In this document: one piece after another, positions 20,224 to 30,293 of the stretch
How positions within the stretch are numbered: the stretch's first letter is position 1
Layout of the letters: every line of letters starts with the position of its first letter
Origin: Pelagibacterales bacterium SAG-MED11
Lineage (GTDB): Bacteria; Pseudomonadota; Alphaproteobacteria; Pelagibacterales; Pelagibacteraceae
Direction of reading: 5' to 3'
Assembly (NCBI GenBank): GCA_014654265.1
Contig: JACWDI010000003.1
Coordinates: 92,032-156,031, forward strand
DNA: 64,000 bases
Translations under genes and position numbers: made by a program
The notes under the pieces: model-generated
The model's input: the letters and a program-made list of their open reading frames with translations, nothing else
The model's database searches: none
Told to the model about the DNA's origin: nothing

Positions 20224-20262
20224 AAATAGGCGCCAATTTAATTAAATTGGTGCCTATTTTTT
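20224..20262 (+). terminator. Intrinsic terminator/attenuator hairpin between tauA and tauB
   Basis: AAATAGGCGCCAATTT-AATT-AAATTGGTGCCTATTTTTTT, near-perfect stem followed by T run. Confidence 0.85.
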
Positions 20263-20291
20263 TAATAAAAATTTTTATATAAAGTCATTTT

Positions 20292-21089
20292 ATGAGTGAT
20301 CTAATTTCTCAAAATCTTAATATGATTTTTAAGACTCCAAAAGGAGAAACGGTTCACGCTTTAAAAGATTTAAATTTTACACTTAAAAAAGGAGAACTTC
20401 TTACAGTTCTTGGTCCGTCTGGTTGTGGAAAAACAACTTTACTCAACATCACTGCAGGATTTATCAGGCCAACTTCAGGTGTTATCACTTTAAATAATAA
20501 AGAAATTGATGGTCCTGGTGTTGAAAGAGGAATGGTTTTTCAACAAGGAGCTTTGTTTGAATGGTTAACTGTTGCTGAGAATGTAAATTTTGGATTAAGA
20601 ATGAAGAAAGAAGATCCTATACAAACTGCAAAAAAAGTAGATGAGTGGTTGGAAATTGTTGGCTTACAAGGATTTGGTAATACTCCAACCTATCAGTTGT
20701 CAGGAGGAATGCAGCAAAGGGTTGCTCTAGCAAGATGTCTTATTAACGATCCAGATTTAATTTTAATGGATGAACCATTAGGCGCACTTGATGCATTAAC
20801 CAGAGAAAAAATGCAGTCTTTAGTTTTAAAAATTTGGAAAGAAACAGGAAAAACAATTATCTTAATTACTCACTCAGTTGAAGAAGCTTTGTTACTTGGT
20901 GAAAGACTTTACGTGATGGCTCCTAGACCAGGTCGTATACATAAAGAATACAATCTACCTTTTGCTTCAATGGGATTGAAAGAAGATTTAAGGGAAATTA
21001 AAAAAAATAAAGATTTTTCTACAAAGCGTGAGGAAATATTAGAAATGATATGGAATATGGAAGAAGAAATTATGGGGAAAGATATTTAA
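20292..21089 (+). CDS. tauB: Taurine/nitrate/sulfonate-type ABC transporter ATP-binding protein
   Basis: GPSGCGKTT Walker A, LSGGMQQRVALAR, LILMDEPLGALDALTR. Confidence 0.9.
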   Translation: MSDLISQNLNMIFKTPKGETVHALKDLNFTLKKGELLTVLGPSGCGKTTLLNITAGFIRPTSGVITLNNKEIDGPGVERGMVFQQGALFEWLTVAENVNFGLRMKKEDPIQTAKKVDEWLEIVGLQGFGNTPTYQLSGGMQQRVALARCLINDPDLILMDEPLGALDALTREKMQSLVLKIWKETGKTIILITHSVEEALLLGERLYVMAPRPGRIHKEYNLPFASMGLKEDLREIKKNKDFSTKREEILEMIWNMEEEIMGKDI

Positions 21090-23015
21090 ATGCTCACCCA
21101 AATAATAACTTTTTTAATTTTTGTAGCGGTTATAGGCTGTATTCTTTATGGAAGGAGATTAATTAAAACTGAGAAAGTTGATGCGGTATTTGGAAATCCT
21201 GAGAGGGCATTAGGTGGTACACATTGGGTTATCGTAGGAAGTAGCTTTCTTCTTTTAGTTTGGCTTTATTATTCTTGGGATATTGCAAAAGGATTTTATC
21301 CAAAATCTGCTAACGAACTTTGCCAAGTAGCAAAAGTAAATGACTCATTGTTAGGTTTAAAATATCAATTTCCTATTGAAGAAAGGGAATTCAAAAGCAC
21401 ATCTCAAATCAAGAAAGAAAATAAAAACCTTAATCTAATTTTAAACGAAATACAAAATTCTCAAGAAATAGATAATCAACAAAAAACAGTTCTTGCAGGA
21501 TTTATAAAGAAAACAAATCAATTAATTCCATTATTAACAAATGAAGATTTAATTGAAAATGAAACCAAACAAAAGATTAATGATATTACAGGTAAAATTA
21601 ACCTTTTAACTGAAAATTTTCAAAAACCAGATTATCCATTTGAAACTGAACAGGAGCTTAATGAAAGACTAAAAGCTGTAAGTGAAGAAGGTGGATGGGG
21701 AATTGTAAAAGTACAATCAGGAACTGGTTCTATAGAAAATACGATGGAAGTACCTTTAATCCCAGCAACTGATAGAGGTTTAAAATTTCATACTGCTGCA
21801 CAAGAATTAAACTTAATTAGTGATGAGTTTTTTAAACTAAGAAATCACAATCCTCAATTTAAGACTCAAATCAAACAACTTAAAGATGATATTAAATCTT
21901 ATAGAAAAGATCTAAGTGATAGTGAGGAAGTAGCATCTACCTATGCAAAAAATATTGTAAAGATTGCAAGAAGAATAGAATTTGCAAGTATATATCCACC
22001 TAATGCATTAAATAAAATGCAAAATGCTATTATTAAATTTGATAATGCACAAATAAAGGCACAAGGTGGTTTAAGATTTATAGATATTTTATTATTCCCA
22101 GCTGGAACAATAGTAGCTAGTGGTCCAAGTTGTTCTGAACAAGGTTCTGGTAGATGGCTTCCAAAACCATCTGATACTTTTAATAAATTTATATTAATGT
22201 CAAAACCAAGCGTTGGTTATAAAGATATACCTCTTCTTTGGATAGATATGGTTGATGTCAGTAAAATGATTGGATTTATTTTACCTGATTGGATAGCAGA
22301 TATTTTACCTGGTGAATATCCAGTTCATACTAAAGATGGAATTGTAAAAGAAAATTTCAAAGGTAATGTTTTAAAAGTTGTAACAGGTGATTTCAAATTA
22401 TTTAAGATACCAGTACCTTACGGACACATTTGGGATTCATTTTTGAGAGTTTTTCTAGGATTAGTGTTTGGAATAATCATTGGTGTACCGTTAGGTTTAT
22501 TCATGGGACTAAATAGATTTGCCAAAGGTTTTTTTGATCCTTTGATTGAACTTTATAGACCTGTTCCCCCTTTAGCTTGGGCACCACTAATTATTTCTGT
22601 ATTGGGTATAGATAACACTGGAAAAGTATTTCTTTTATTTATGGTTTCTTTATCAATTATGATTATTTCAGCCAGAGCTGGTGCCTCGGGGACTCAGCTT
22701 TCTAAAATTCATGCTGCTCATTCATTGGGGGCATCTAAACGACAAATATTAAGGCACGTAATATTTCCTAATTCATTACCCGAAATTCTTACTGGTATAA
22801 GAGTTGCAGTAGGTATGTGTTGGGGAACTTTAGTTGCAGCAGAGTTTTTAGCAGGTACAACGGGTATTGGATTTGTAGAAAACGTTGCAAAAAAATATTT
22901 TCAATATGAAGTGATTTGGATAACAATATTTATAATGGGTATGCTTGGATTATTGTTTGATATCACTTTGAGAAAAATTATAGATAAAACAATCCCATGG
23001 CGCGGAAAAGGATAG
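21090..23015 (+). CDS. ABC transporter permease (TauC/SsuC-like C-terminus) with about 430-aa N-terminal extension
   Basis: C-terminal RPVPPLAWAPLIISVLGI, AAHSLGASKRQILRHVIFPNSLPEILTGIRVAVGMCWGTLVAAEFL; long N-terminal soluble region. Confidence 0.85.
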   Translation: MLTQIITFLIFVAVIGCILYGRRLIKTEKVDAVFGNPERALGGTHWVIVGSSFLLLVWLYYSWDIAKGFYPKSANELCQVAKVNDSLLGLKYQFPIEEREFKSTSQIKKENKNLNLILNEIQNSQEIDNQQKTVLAGFIKKTNQLIPLLTNEDLIENETKQKINDITGKINLLTENFQKPDYPFETEQELNERLKAVSEEGGWGIVKVQSGTGSIENTMEVPLIPATDRGLKFHTAAQELNLISDEFFKLRNHNPQFKTQIKQLKDDIKSYRKDLSDSEEVASTYAKNIVKIARRIEFASIYPPNALNKMQNAIIKFDNAQIKAQGGLRFIDILLFPAGTIVASGPSCSEQGSGRWLPKPSDTFNKFILMSKPSVGYKDIPLLWIDMVDVSKMIGFILPDWIADILPGEYPVHTKDGIVKENFKGNVLKVVTGDFKLFKIPVPYGHIWDSFLRVFLGLVFGIIIGVPLGLFMGLNRFAKGFFDPLIELYRPVPPLAWAPLIISVLGIDNTGKVFLLFMVSLSIMIISARAGASGTQLSKIHAAHSLGASKRQILRHVIFPNSLPEILTGIRVAVGMCWGTLVAAEFLAGTTGIGFVENVAKKYFQYEVIWITIFIMGMLGLLFDITLRKIIDKTIPWRGKG

Positions 23016-23016
23016 T

Positions 23017-24021
23017 TTGAAAACGGATAATTTAAAAAAAGAAGTTATTAAAATCTTTAAAAAATTTGGCTTAAACAATAATCATGCTTTGATTTCAGCT
23101 AATGCTTTAATCAATGCTGAGCTAGTGGGTGCTTACGGGCACGGTCTTTCACGATTAAAAATGTATTGTGAAAGAATTTCTAAAAAAGTTATTAATCCAA
23201 AACCTAAAATTAAGATTAAAAAGATTTCACAATCTATCTCACTTGTAGATGCAAATAATAGTATAGGTTTCGTGGCTGCAGATGTTGCTATAAAAAAAGC
23301 AATTCAAAATGCAACTAAAACAGGGATAGGAATGGTTGCGGTAAAAAATAGCGGTCATTATGGTCTTTCAGGATATTATGCAGAACAAGCAGTAAAAAAA
23401 AATCTGGTTACTATGATTTACACGAGTGCACCACCAGCAGTAGCTCCTCATGGAGCATTAAAAAGTTTATTTGGTACTAACCCGATTTGTTTTGGCACTC
23501 CTACAGGTTCAAAGATTCCATTTATTTTGGATACCTCTATTTCAATGATTAATAGAGGAAAGATAAGAGTAGCTGCAAGAAATAATCAAAAAATTCCAGA
23601 AGGTGTTGCTTTAGATAAATTTGGCAAACCCACAACAGATGCAAAAAAAGCTCTTAAAGGAGTTCAGTTACCTATTGCTGGTTTTAGAGGTTCAGGATTA
23701 GCTTGGATGGTTGATATTTTAAGTGGTGTTTTAACAGGAAGTAATCATGCTGGCAGAGTTAAAGATCCATTTGATGATTTTTCGGGCCCTCAAAATATCG
23801 GCCATTTATTTATCACATTTAAAACAAATTTATTTGTGAAGGATTATAATAGTAGAATTAAAAATAATATTAAAACAATAAAAAAATTACCTAAAATTAA
23901 AGGTGTAAAAAATATTATGTACCCTGGTGAAAATAAATTTAAAAGGTTCAAAATGAATTCAAAAAAGGATATTAAAATTTCAGAAACAATTAAAAAAGAT
24001 TTAAAAATACTTAAGAATTAA
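23017..24021 (+). CDS. Ldh2/malate dehydrogenase-family oxidoreductase (sulfolactate dehydrogenase candidate); TTG start
   Basis: GHGLSRLKMYCERI, VKNSGHYGLSGYYAEQA, GTNPICFGTPT. Confidence 0.8.
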   Translation: MKTDNLKKEVIKIFKKFGLNNNHALISANALINAELVGAYGHGLSRLKMYCERISKKVINPKPKIKIKKISQSISLVDANNSIGFVAADVAIKKAIQNATKTGIGMVAVKNSGHYGLSGYYAEQAVKKNLVTMIYTSAPPAVAPHGALKSLFGTNPICFGTPTGSKIPFILDTSISMINRGKIRVAARNNQKIPEGVALDKFGKPTTDAKKALKGVQLPIAGFRGSGLAWMVDILSGVLTGSNHAGRVKDPFDDFSGPQNIGHLFITFKTNLFVKDYNSRIKNNIKTIKKLPKIKGVKNIMYPGENKFKRFKMNSKKDIKISETIKKDLKILKN

Positions 24022-24025
24022 ATTT

Positions 24026-24937
24026 ATGCTATCAAATAAGGAAATAGTCTGTCCAAATAACCTTTTAGATGTTGCCCATAAAAAAAAGGGTGTTAAAGCA
24101 GCAATAGTTAACGCAGGTAAACCCCTACCTATGCTTTCAATACAAGATGCTGTAAATGAGAATTTAATAGAGCCAATTTTTATCGGTGATGAAAAAGAAA
24201 TTTTAAAATGTGCTGAAGATTTAAAATGGGATATTTCTAATTATGAAATCATAAACGAACCTGTTGAAAATAATACTGCACCAATAGCTGCAAAATTAGC
24301 AAAAGAAAAAAAAGTTAGAATTATTGTCAAAGGACATATTCATACTGATGTTTTAATGAAAGAAGTTTTAAAAAGAGAATATGATTTATTAGGAAAAACT
24401 AGACTAAGTCATATCTGGCACATGACTATTGATAAAGAAAGCAAACCATTAATAATTACTGATGGAGCATTAAATGTATTGCCAAATATAAAAACAAAAA
24501 TGCATATTTTGAAAAATGTAATAAATTTTTCAAATAGAATCGGAATTGATAAGCCAAAAGTTGCTATTCTTTCTGCTACTGAAGAAGTGCTAGATAGTGT
24601 TCCAAGTTCAAAAGAAGCAGCTGAAATAACCAAACTAGCTAAAGAAGATAATTTAAATGCAGATGTTTTTGGTCCATTAGCTTTTGATAATAGTATTTCA
24701 AAAAAATCAGCATCAATTAAAGGAATAAAAAATATTGTAGCTGGTGAAGCTGATGTTTTATTGGTTCCAAGTGTAGAAACAGGAAACGCTTTAGTTAAAA
24801 TGTTAATATATTTCTGTGGAGCCTGTGCTGCTGGAGTTGTAATTGGTGGTAAAGTACCAGTGGTAATTACAAGTCGATCAGACGAAGCACCTGCTAGATT
24901 AGCCTCGATTGCTGCTGCAGTGGTAGCTTTAGATTAA
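24026..24937 (+). CDS. pta: Phosphate acetyl/butyryltransferase family protein
   Basis: IVKGHIHTDVLMKEVL, ITDGALNVLPN, LLVPSVETGNALVKML, SRSDEAPARLASIA. Confidence 0.85.
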   Translation: MLSNKEIVCPNNLLDVAHKKKGVKAAIVNAGKPLPMLSIQDAVNENLIEPIFIGDEKEILKCAEDLKWDISNYEIINEPVENNTAPIAAKLAKEKKVRIIVKGHIHTDVLMKEVLKREYDLLGKTRLSHIWHMTIDKESKPLIITDGALNVLPNIKTKMHILKNVINFSNRIGIDKPKVAILSATEEVLDSVPSSKEAAEITKLAKEDNLNADVFGPLAFDNSISKKSASIKGIKNIVAGEADVLLVPSVETGNALVKMLIYFCGACAAGVVIGGKVPVVITSRSDEAPARLASIAAAVVALD

Positions 24938-24998
24938 TAGTTTCATTGAAAAAAAAACTAATTTGCATTAAATAGTCCCATTAATTCAAATAAAAACT

Positions 24999-26285
24999 AT
25001 GGCAATTACTTATTTAAAAAAATCTCCTAAAACATCTTCTACAGATGATACTAAAACTACTGAGATAGTTAAAAATTTATTAAAAGAAATTGAAAATTCA
25101 AAAGAAGAAGCATGTATCAATTTAACTAAAAAATTTGATAAATATGACGGTGAAATTATTGTTTCAAAAGAAAGAATTGAAAAGATCAAAAAAGAATTAG
25201 ATCAAAAAACAAAAGATGACATTCAATTTTCTCATGAAAGAGTAAGAAAATTTGCTGAAGCCCAATTAAAAAACTATGGTCAAGATTTTGAAGTAGAACT
25301 TTCTCCAGGATTATTTGCTGGTCAAAAATTAATACCAGTCAACACTGCCGGCTGTTATATACCTGGCGGACGTTACGCACATATAGCCTCTGCTGTTATG
25401 AGTGTTACAACAGCTAAAGTTGCTGGAGTAAAAAATATTATTGCTTGTAGTCCTCCCAAAGAGGGAGTTGGAGCTCATCCAGCAATTGTTTATACAGCTG
25501 ATTTGTGTGGTGCTGATGTAATACTAAATTTAGGTGGAGTTCCTGGTATTGCTGCAATGACTAATGGACTATTTAAAAATCCACCTGCAGATATATTAGT
25601 TGGTCCAGGAAATCAGTTTGTTGCAGAGGCAAAAAGAATTTTATTTGGAAAAGTTGGAATAGATTTATTTGCCGGTCCAACAGAAATTGCTGTAATTGCA
25701 GACGATAAAGCTGATGCTGAAATGGTTGCAGTAGACTTAGTTGGTCAAGCTGAACATGGATATAATTCTCCTGCTTGGTTATACACAACCAGCAAAAGAC
25801 TAGCTGAAGAAGTATTAAAAAGAGTTCCTGAATTGATTGCTGAATTACCTGAAGTTCCAAGAACAAGTGCTGAAGCAGCATGGAGAGATTATGGTGAAGT
25901 TATACTTTGTGATACTGATGAGGAAATGGCTACTATAAGTGATGAGTATGCACCTGAACATTTAGAGGTTCAAACTCAAAATCTAGAATGGTTTCATAAA
26001 AGATTAAAAAATTATGGTTCACTATTTATTGGTGAAGAAACAACTGTTGCTTACGGAGATAAATGCTCTGGTACAAATCATATCTTGCCTACAAAAGGTG
26101 CTGGTCGTTATACAGGTGGATTGTTTGTAGGAAAATTTATTAAAACATTAAGTTTTCAAAGAATGACAAAAGAGTCTACAAAATCTGTTGGAGCAGCCTG
26201 TGCAAGGATTTCAAGATACGAAGGTATGGAAGCTCACGCCAGAACAGGTGATGCAAGACTTAGAAAATACGGTTTTTCTAATTAA
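24999..26285 (+). CDS. HisD-family dehydrogenase; sulfopropanediol 3-dehydrogenase (HpsN)-like candidate
   Basis: PGGRYAHIASAVMSVTTAKVAGV, GQAEHGYNSPAWL, SDEYAPEHLEV, EGMEAHARTGDARLRKY; sulfonate gene context. Confidence 0.75.
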   Translation: MAITYLKKSPKTSSTDDTKTTEIVKNLLKEIENSKEEACINLTKKFDKYDGEIIVSKERIEKIKKELDQKTKDDIQFSHERVRKFAEAQLKNYGQDFEVELSPGLFAGQKLIPVNTAGCYIPGGRYAHIASAVMSVTTAKVAGVKNIIACSPPKEGVGAHPAIVYTADLCGADVILNLGGVPGIAAMTNGLFKNPPADILVGPGNQFVAEAKRILFGKVGIDLFAGPTEIAVIADDKADAEMVAVDLVGQAEHGYNSPAWLYTTSKRLAEEVLKRVPELIAELPEVPRTSAEAAWRDYGEVILCDTDEEMATISDEYAPEHLEVQTQNLEWFHKRLKNYGSLFIGEETTVAYGDKCSGTNHILPTKGAGRYTGGLFVGKFIKTLSFQRMTKESTKSVGAACARISRYEGMEAHARTGDARLRKYGFSN

Positions 26286-26743
26286 TTTTCTGGAATAAAA
26301 ATTAAACACAATCCATTATTACAAAATCTTTTTCCAGTAGCAGTTGGACCATCTAAAAAAACATGACCATGATGAGCACCGCAATTTGCACAATGATATT
26401 CAACTCGCTTCATACCAAAAGAATAATCTATTTTTGTTTTAAATGCTCCTGGTAACGCCTCTGAAAATGAAGGCCACCCTGTTCCACTATCAAATTTTGA
26501 ATTAGAAGCAAATAGCTTAGCATTACAGTTTGCACAATGATAAAATCCTTCTCTATCTTCTTTAAGTAAATCACTTGTAAAAGCTCTTTCTGTACCTTCA
26601 TTAAACATTATATTTTTTTGAGCTTTTGAAAGATTTGGATTAATAATTTTTTTGGTTGCTGATGATAAAACCCTGTAGGGTAAAGCTAAAAATAATAAAT
26701 AAGAAAATCCCAATAATTTTAAAAATTTTCTTTTATCAATCAT
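26282..26743 (-). CDS. msrB: Peptide methionine-R-sulfoxide reductase MsrB with N-terminal signal/anchor
   Basis: SKFDSGTGWPSF, two CANC Zn motifs, CGAHHGHVFLDGP, RFCNNG catalytic Cys. Confidence 0.88.
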   Translation of the reverse strand: MIDKRKFLKLLGFSYLLFLALPYRVLSSATKKIINPNLSKAQKNIMFNEGTERAFTSDLLKEDREGFYHCANCNAKLFASNSKFDSGTGWPSFSEALPGAFKTKIDYSFGMKRVEYHCANCGAHHGHVFLDGPTATGKRFCNNGLCLIFIPEN

Positions 26744-26756
26744 ATTAAATTAAGGA

Positions 26757-27485
26757 TTAATTTAAAATTTCTTCAGTTTTTTCTTCTTTAATTTTGTCTT
26801 TTGTAACAATATTTTTTTTTGATTTTTTTATATTAATTAAATTAGCAAACTGATGATTTACATCTCTATGTCCAGCTTCATCATCTCTTATTACTCTTAC
26901 AACATCTTTAAGTGTTGAATGTAGTGGTAGGTTCCAATAATTTATTGCAATTTCAGGAGCAGGTTGATCAGGAATAGTTCCAGCTTCAAGCTCATTTAAA
27001 TATTCTGTATAACTAATAACAGCTTCTTCTTCAAAATAACCAACAATTCTATGTGCAGTTCTTTGAGAGACTAAATATATTATTGCATAAGTTAAAATAA
27101 AAATGAATTGAGCAATCATAATTATAAATCTTTCAATAGCAGTTGGTTTTGCAATATGAACAAAAGTCATTAAATGCATTCTTTCATTTTCAGCTTCGTC
27201 TAAAAGAGTTTTTATCCAACCTTTATCATCTTCTATTTTTCTAAGAGATTTTAAGTGTAACAACATTCCAGCAACCATTCCTGGGACAGCTGCAACTGTT
27301 TCTAGTACTACAGCTCTATGGCCATATCTTTTTTTAAAAAAAGTATCTGCTAGCAACCTTAAAAATTTAGTAAAAGATAAAGCAACCTTGTCACTAAAGT
27401 TTTTTGGTTGAAAATGTTTATTTAAATCACTCATATTTTTAAAATAATTACTAATAGAGAATTTAACATGCGCTATAATTGTCAC
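26757..27485 (-). CDS. Alternative oxidase (ubiquinol oxidase, AOX family)
   Basis: [53 protein letters not shown]: all diiron Glu/ExxH motifs present. Confidence 0.92.
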   Translation of the reverse strand: MTIIAHVKFSISNYFKNMSDLNKHFQPKNFSDKVALSFTKFLRLLADTFFKKRYGHRAVVLETVAAVPGMVAGMLLHLKSLRKIEDDKGWIKTLLDEAENERMHLMTFVHIAKPTAIERFIIMIAQFIFILTYAIIYLVSQRTAHRIVGYFEEEAVISYTEYLNELEAGTIPDQPAPEIAINYWNLPLHSTLKDVVRVIRDDEAGHRDVNHQFANLINIKKSKKNIVTKDKIKEEKTEEILN

Positions 27486-27501
27486 CTAAAAATGTTATTA
27501 A

Positions 27502-28116
27502 TTAAAGAAAATATACTGTTTCTTTAACTATATAAATTATAAGCAAGGACATAAAGCCAATTATAAATATATTAATATATTTCCATGTTTTATCACTCTG
27601 GGCATATTTTGAAAAGTAAACAGATAAATAACCCAACAGAAAGAAAAATATAAATGATGCAATTGATGCACCAACACCAAAATAAATTTTTTCATCAAAA
27701 AGAAAATTTTTTGAAAAATTTCCTAAAAAGAAAACCGTATCAGAATAAACATGTGCATTCAGATAAGTAAAACCAAGTGTCTTTAATAAAATCTCAGAAC
27801 TAGAAATATCTTTAAATTCGCTATTAAAATTAACATCAATTTTTAAAGATTTGATTTTAGAATATATAAAATAGATTAAAAAAATTATTAATGAGATATT
27901 TAAAACTAACTCTACAAATAAATTAAAATATTGATGAAAAAAATGAAATAGAAGGATACCAGAAAATATTAATAATAAATCTGATAAAGAACAAACTAAA
28001 CAGATTAAAAATACATGTTGTTTTTTAAGCCCCTGCTCTATTACAAAAATGTTTTGTGCACCTATTACTAATATTAAACTAAGCCCGGTAAAAAAACCCA
28101 ATACCAGGTATTCCAT
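27502..28116 (-). CDS. LysE/ArgO-family amino-acid exporter
   Basis: GFFTGLSLILVIGAQNIFVIEQGLKKQH, multi-TM. Confidence 0.82.
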   Translation of the reverse strand: MEYLVLGFFTGLSLILVIGAQNIFVIEQGLKKQHVFLICLVCSLSDLLLIFSGILLFHFFHQYFNLFVELVLNISLIIFLIYFIYSKIKSLKIDVNFNSEFKDISSSEILLKTLGFTYLNAHVYSDTVFFLGNFSKNFLFDEKIYFGVGASIASFIFFFLLGYLSVYFSKYAQSDKTWKYINIFIIGFMSLLIIYIVKETVYFL

Positions 28117-28127
28117 CTAAAATCAGA

Positions 28128-28538
28128 TTATTCTGAATTAGCCGTTAATGTTTTAATCTCTAAAATATTTTCGTTAGGATCTTTTACAAAAAAAGTTTCT
28201 TGCTCATATTTTGTACCTTTAAATCTTAAGTAAGGTTCATCATAATATTTCGCACCATTTTCTTTTAATCTATTTTTTAAAGCATCAAAATCTTTTCTAG
28301 ATAAGTGAACTCCAAAATGAGGAACAGAAACATTTCCCATGTCCACGTCATGTCTTTCACTATCTAACTTATGATCACTTGCATGTAGTGTTAATTCATT
28401 TCCCCAAAAATCAACATCGGCCCATTCTTGAGCTGAGTTATCAAGTCGGCAACCCAAAGTTTCACTATAAAACTTTTTTGCTGTTTCTAGATCTCCACAA
28501 GGGATTGCTAAATGAAAACAATTAGTGTTTTTGTACAT
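28128..28538 (-). CDS. VOC/glyoxalase-family protein
   Basis: FHLAIPCGDLETAKKFYSETLGC, FFVKDPNENILEIK. Confidence 0.88.
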   Translation of the reverse strand: MYKNTNCFHLAIPCGDLETAKKFYSETLGCRLDNSAQEWADVDFWGNELTLHASDHKLDSERHDVDMGNVSVPHFGVHLSRKDFDALKNRLKENGAKYYDEPYLRFKGTKYEQETFFVKDPNENILEIKTLTANSE

Positions 28539-28610
28539 AATTTCTCCTTTAAATACTGTTTAAAATAACTATATAAGCATTAATTATTTTTATCAAGCTG
28601 ACAAATACTT

Positions 28611-29195
28611 ATGAATGATTTTTTACAATCTATAATAGATAGAGATCCTGCGGCAAAATCAAAGTTAAGTTTAATTTTAACTTATCCAGGGGTTAAAGCT
28701 ATTTTTTTTCACAAGATAGCTAATTTTTTTGCTATCGCTAAGTTTGATTTGATTGCAAGAATCATTTCACAACTTTCACGATTCTTAACAGGTATAGAGA
28801 TTCATCCTAAGGCTAAAATTGGAAAAAATTTATTTATTGATCATGGAATGGGTGTGGTCATTGGAGAAACATCTGAAATTGGAGACAACGTTACAATCTA
28901 TCATATGGTAACTTTAGGAGGTATTGCTCCAAGTATAAACTCTGATAGCCAAAGAGAAATAAAAAGACATCCAACATTAATGGATAATGTGGTTGTTGGC
29001 TCTGGTGCTCAAATATTAGGTCCAGTTATAATTGGAAAGAATGCTAAAGTTGGAGCTAACGCAGTTGTTACAAAAAATGTCCCTGATAACGCAGTAATGA
29101 TTGGCATACCTGCAAGAAATGTTGGTACAACTTCTGGTGAATTTAAACCCTATGCTGTTACAGAAGATTCTAAAGAAAATGGTAATGAAAAATAA
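28611..29195 (+). CDS. cysE: Serine O-acetyltransferase
   Basis: [36 protein letters not shown] left-handed beta-helix repeats. Confidence 0.92.
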   Translation: MNDFLQSIIDRDPAAKSKLSLILTYPGVKAIFFHKIANFFAIAKFDLIARIISQLSRFLTGIEIHPKAKIGKNLFIDHGMGVVIGETSEIGDNVTIYHMVTLGGIAPSINSDSQREIKRHPTLMDNVVVGSGAQILGPVIIGKNAKVGANAVVTKNVPDNAVMIGIPARNVGTTSGEFKPYAVTEDSKENGNEK

Positions 29196-30186
29196 TCAAG
29201 AAGATTTTATTTCTGGAATTGGAAATACCCCTTTAATTAAATTAAGAGCAGCTTCAGAAATTACTGGATGTAATATTTATGGCAAAGCTGAATTTTTAAA
29301 TCCTGGTGGCTCAGTTAAAGATAGAGCTGCTTTAGCTCTTATTAAAGATGCTCAACAAAAAAAATTGATCTCCAAAGGTGGTATTGTTATTGAAGGTACA
29401 GCTGGAAACACCGGTATAGGCTTAGGACTATTAGGTAATTCTCTTGGTTATAAAACTATTATTGTAATGAATGATAATCAAACCCAAGAAAAAAAAGATA
29501 CTTTAAGAAACTTAGGTGCTGAATTAAGATTAGTACCAGCCAAACCTTATAAAGATGATAATAATTTTGTTAAAGTTGCAGCTAGATTAGCTGATGAATT
29601 AAGACCCACAAATAATAATGGGGTAGTCTGGGCTAACCAATTTGATAACACTGCTAATGCCAAAGGTCATTATGATGGAACTGGGAAAGAAATTTGGGAA
29701 CAAACTGAAGGTAAAGTAGATGGCTTCGTTTGTTCTTCTGGAACTGGTGGAACGATTTCAGGTGTAAGTAATTTTTTAAAAGAAAAAAATAAAGATGTAA
29801 AAATTTATTTGTCAGATCCTAAAGGATCTTCTCTTTATCACTATATTAAAAATGGAGAGTTAAAGTCTGATGGAAATTCTATAACTGAAGGAATTGGATC
29901 TAGTAGAGTTACTAAAAATTTTGAAAATGCAAAAATTGATGATGCGTATTCAATAGATGATAATGAAGCTTTACCTATCCTCTATGATTTAATTCAAAAT
30001 GAGGGATTAAGTTTAGGAACTAGTTGTGGAATTAATATTGCTGGAGCAATCAAATTAGGAAAAGAATTAGGGCCAGGGAAAACTATTGTAACTATCCTTT
30101 GTGATAGATCAGACAAATACAACTCAAAGATGTTTAACAAATCTTTTTTAGAGGAAAAAAAGCTTCCAATTCCTAGTTGGTTATAA
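29179..30186 (+). CDS. cysK: Cysteine synthase A (start refined from 29101 to MVMKNNQED)
   Basis: [49 protein letters not shown]. Confidence 0.92.
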   Translation: MVMKNNQEDFISGIGNTPLIKLRAASEITGCNIYGKAEFLNPGGSVKDRAALALIKDAQQKKLISKGGIVIEGTAGNTGIGLGLLGNSLGYKTIIVMNDNQTQEKKDTLRNLGAELRLVPAKPYKDDNNFVKVAARLADELRPTNNNGVVWANQFDNTANAKGHYDGTGKEIWEQTEGKVDGFVCSSGTGGTISGVSNFLKEKNKDVKIYLSDPKGSSLYHYIKNGELKSDGNSITEGIGSSRVTKNFENAKIDDAYSIDDNEALPILYDLIQNEGLSLGTSCGINIAGAIKLGKELGPGKTIVTILCDRSDKYNSKMFNKSFLEEKKLPIPSWL

Positions 30187-30203
30187 TATCGCATAGCTGC
30201 TAT

Positions 30204-30224
30204 GTAACAAAACTGTTACTTTTT
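30204..30224 (+). terminator. Putative intrinsic terminator after cysK
   Basis: GTAACA-AAAC-TGTTAC followed by TTTTT. Confidence 0.65.
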
Positions 30225-30252
30225 AAACATATATTTAATTAACGTAAAAATT

Positions 30253-30280
30253 AAATAAAGATTAGCGGAGATCTTTATTT
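30253..30280 (+). promoter_or_regulatory. Hairpin in 5' leader of the small-protein cluster
   Basis: AAATAAAGAT-TAGCGGAG-ATCTTTATTT perfect 10-bp stem, loop contains GGAG, ends 13 nt before ATG 30294. Confidence 0.5.
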
Positions 30281-30293
30281 GAATGGAGATACA

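Noticed and set aside
24999-26285. Histidinol dehydrogenase for histidine biosynthesis
   Set aside because: Family membership is clear, but gene context (tau/pta cluster) favours an HpsN-like role; kept as a candidate only.
30190-30206. CATAG-CTG-CTATG inverted repeat after cysK
   Set aside because: Short stem overlapping the better terminator-like GTAACA/TGTTAC hairpin; not listed separately.
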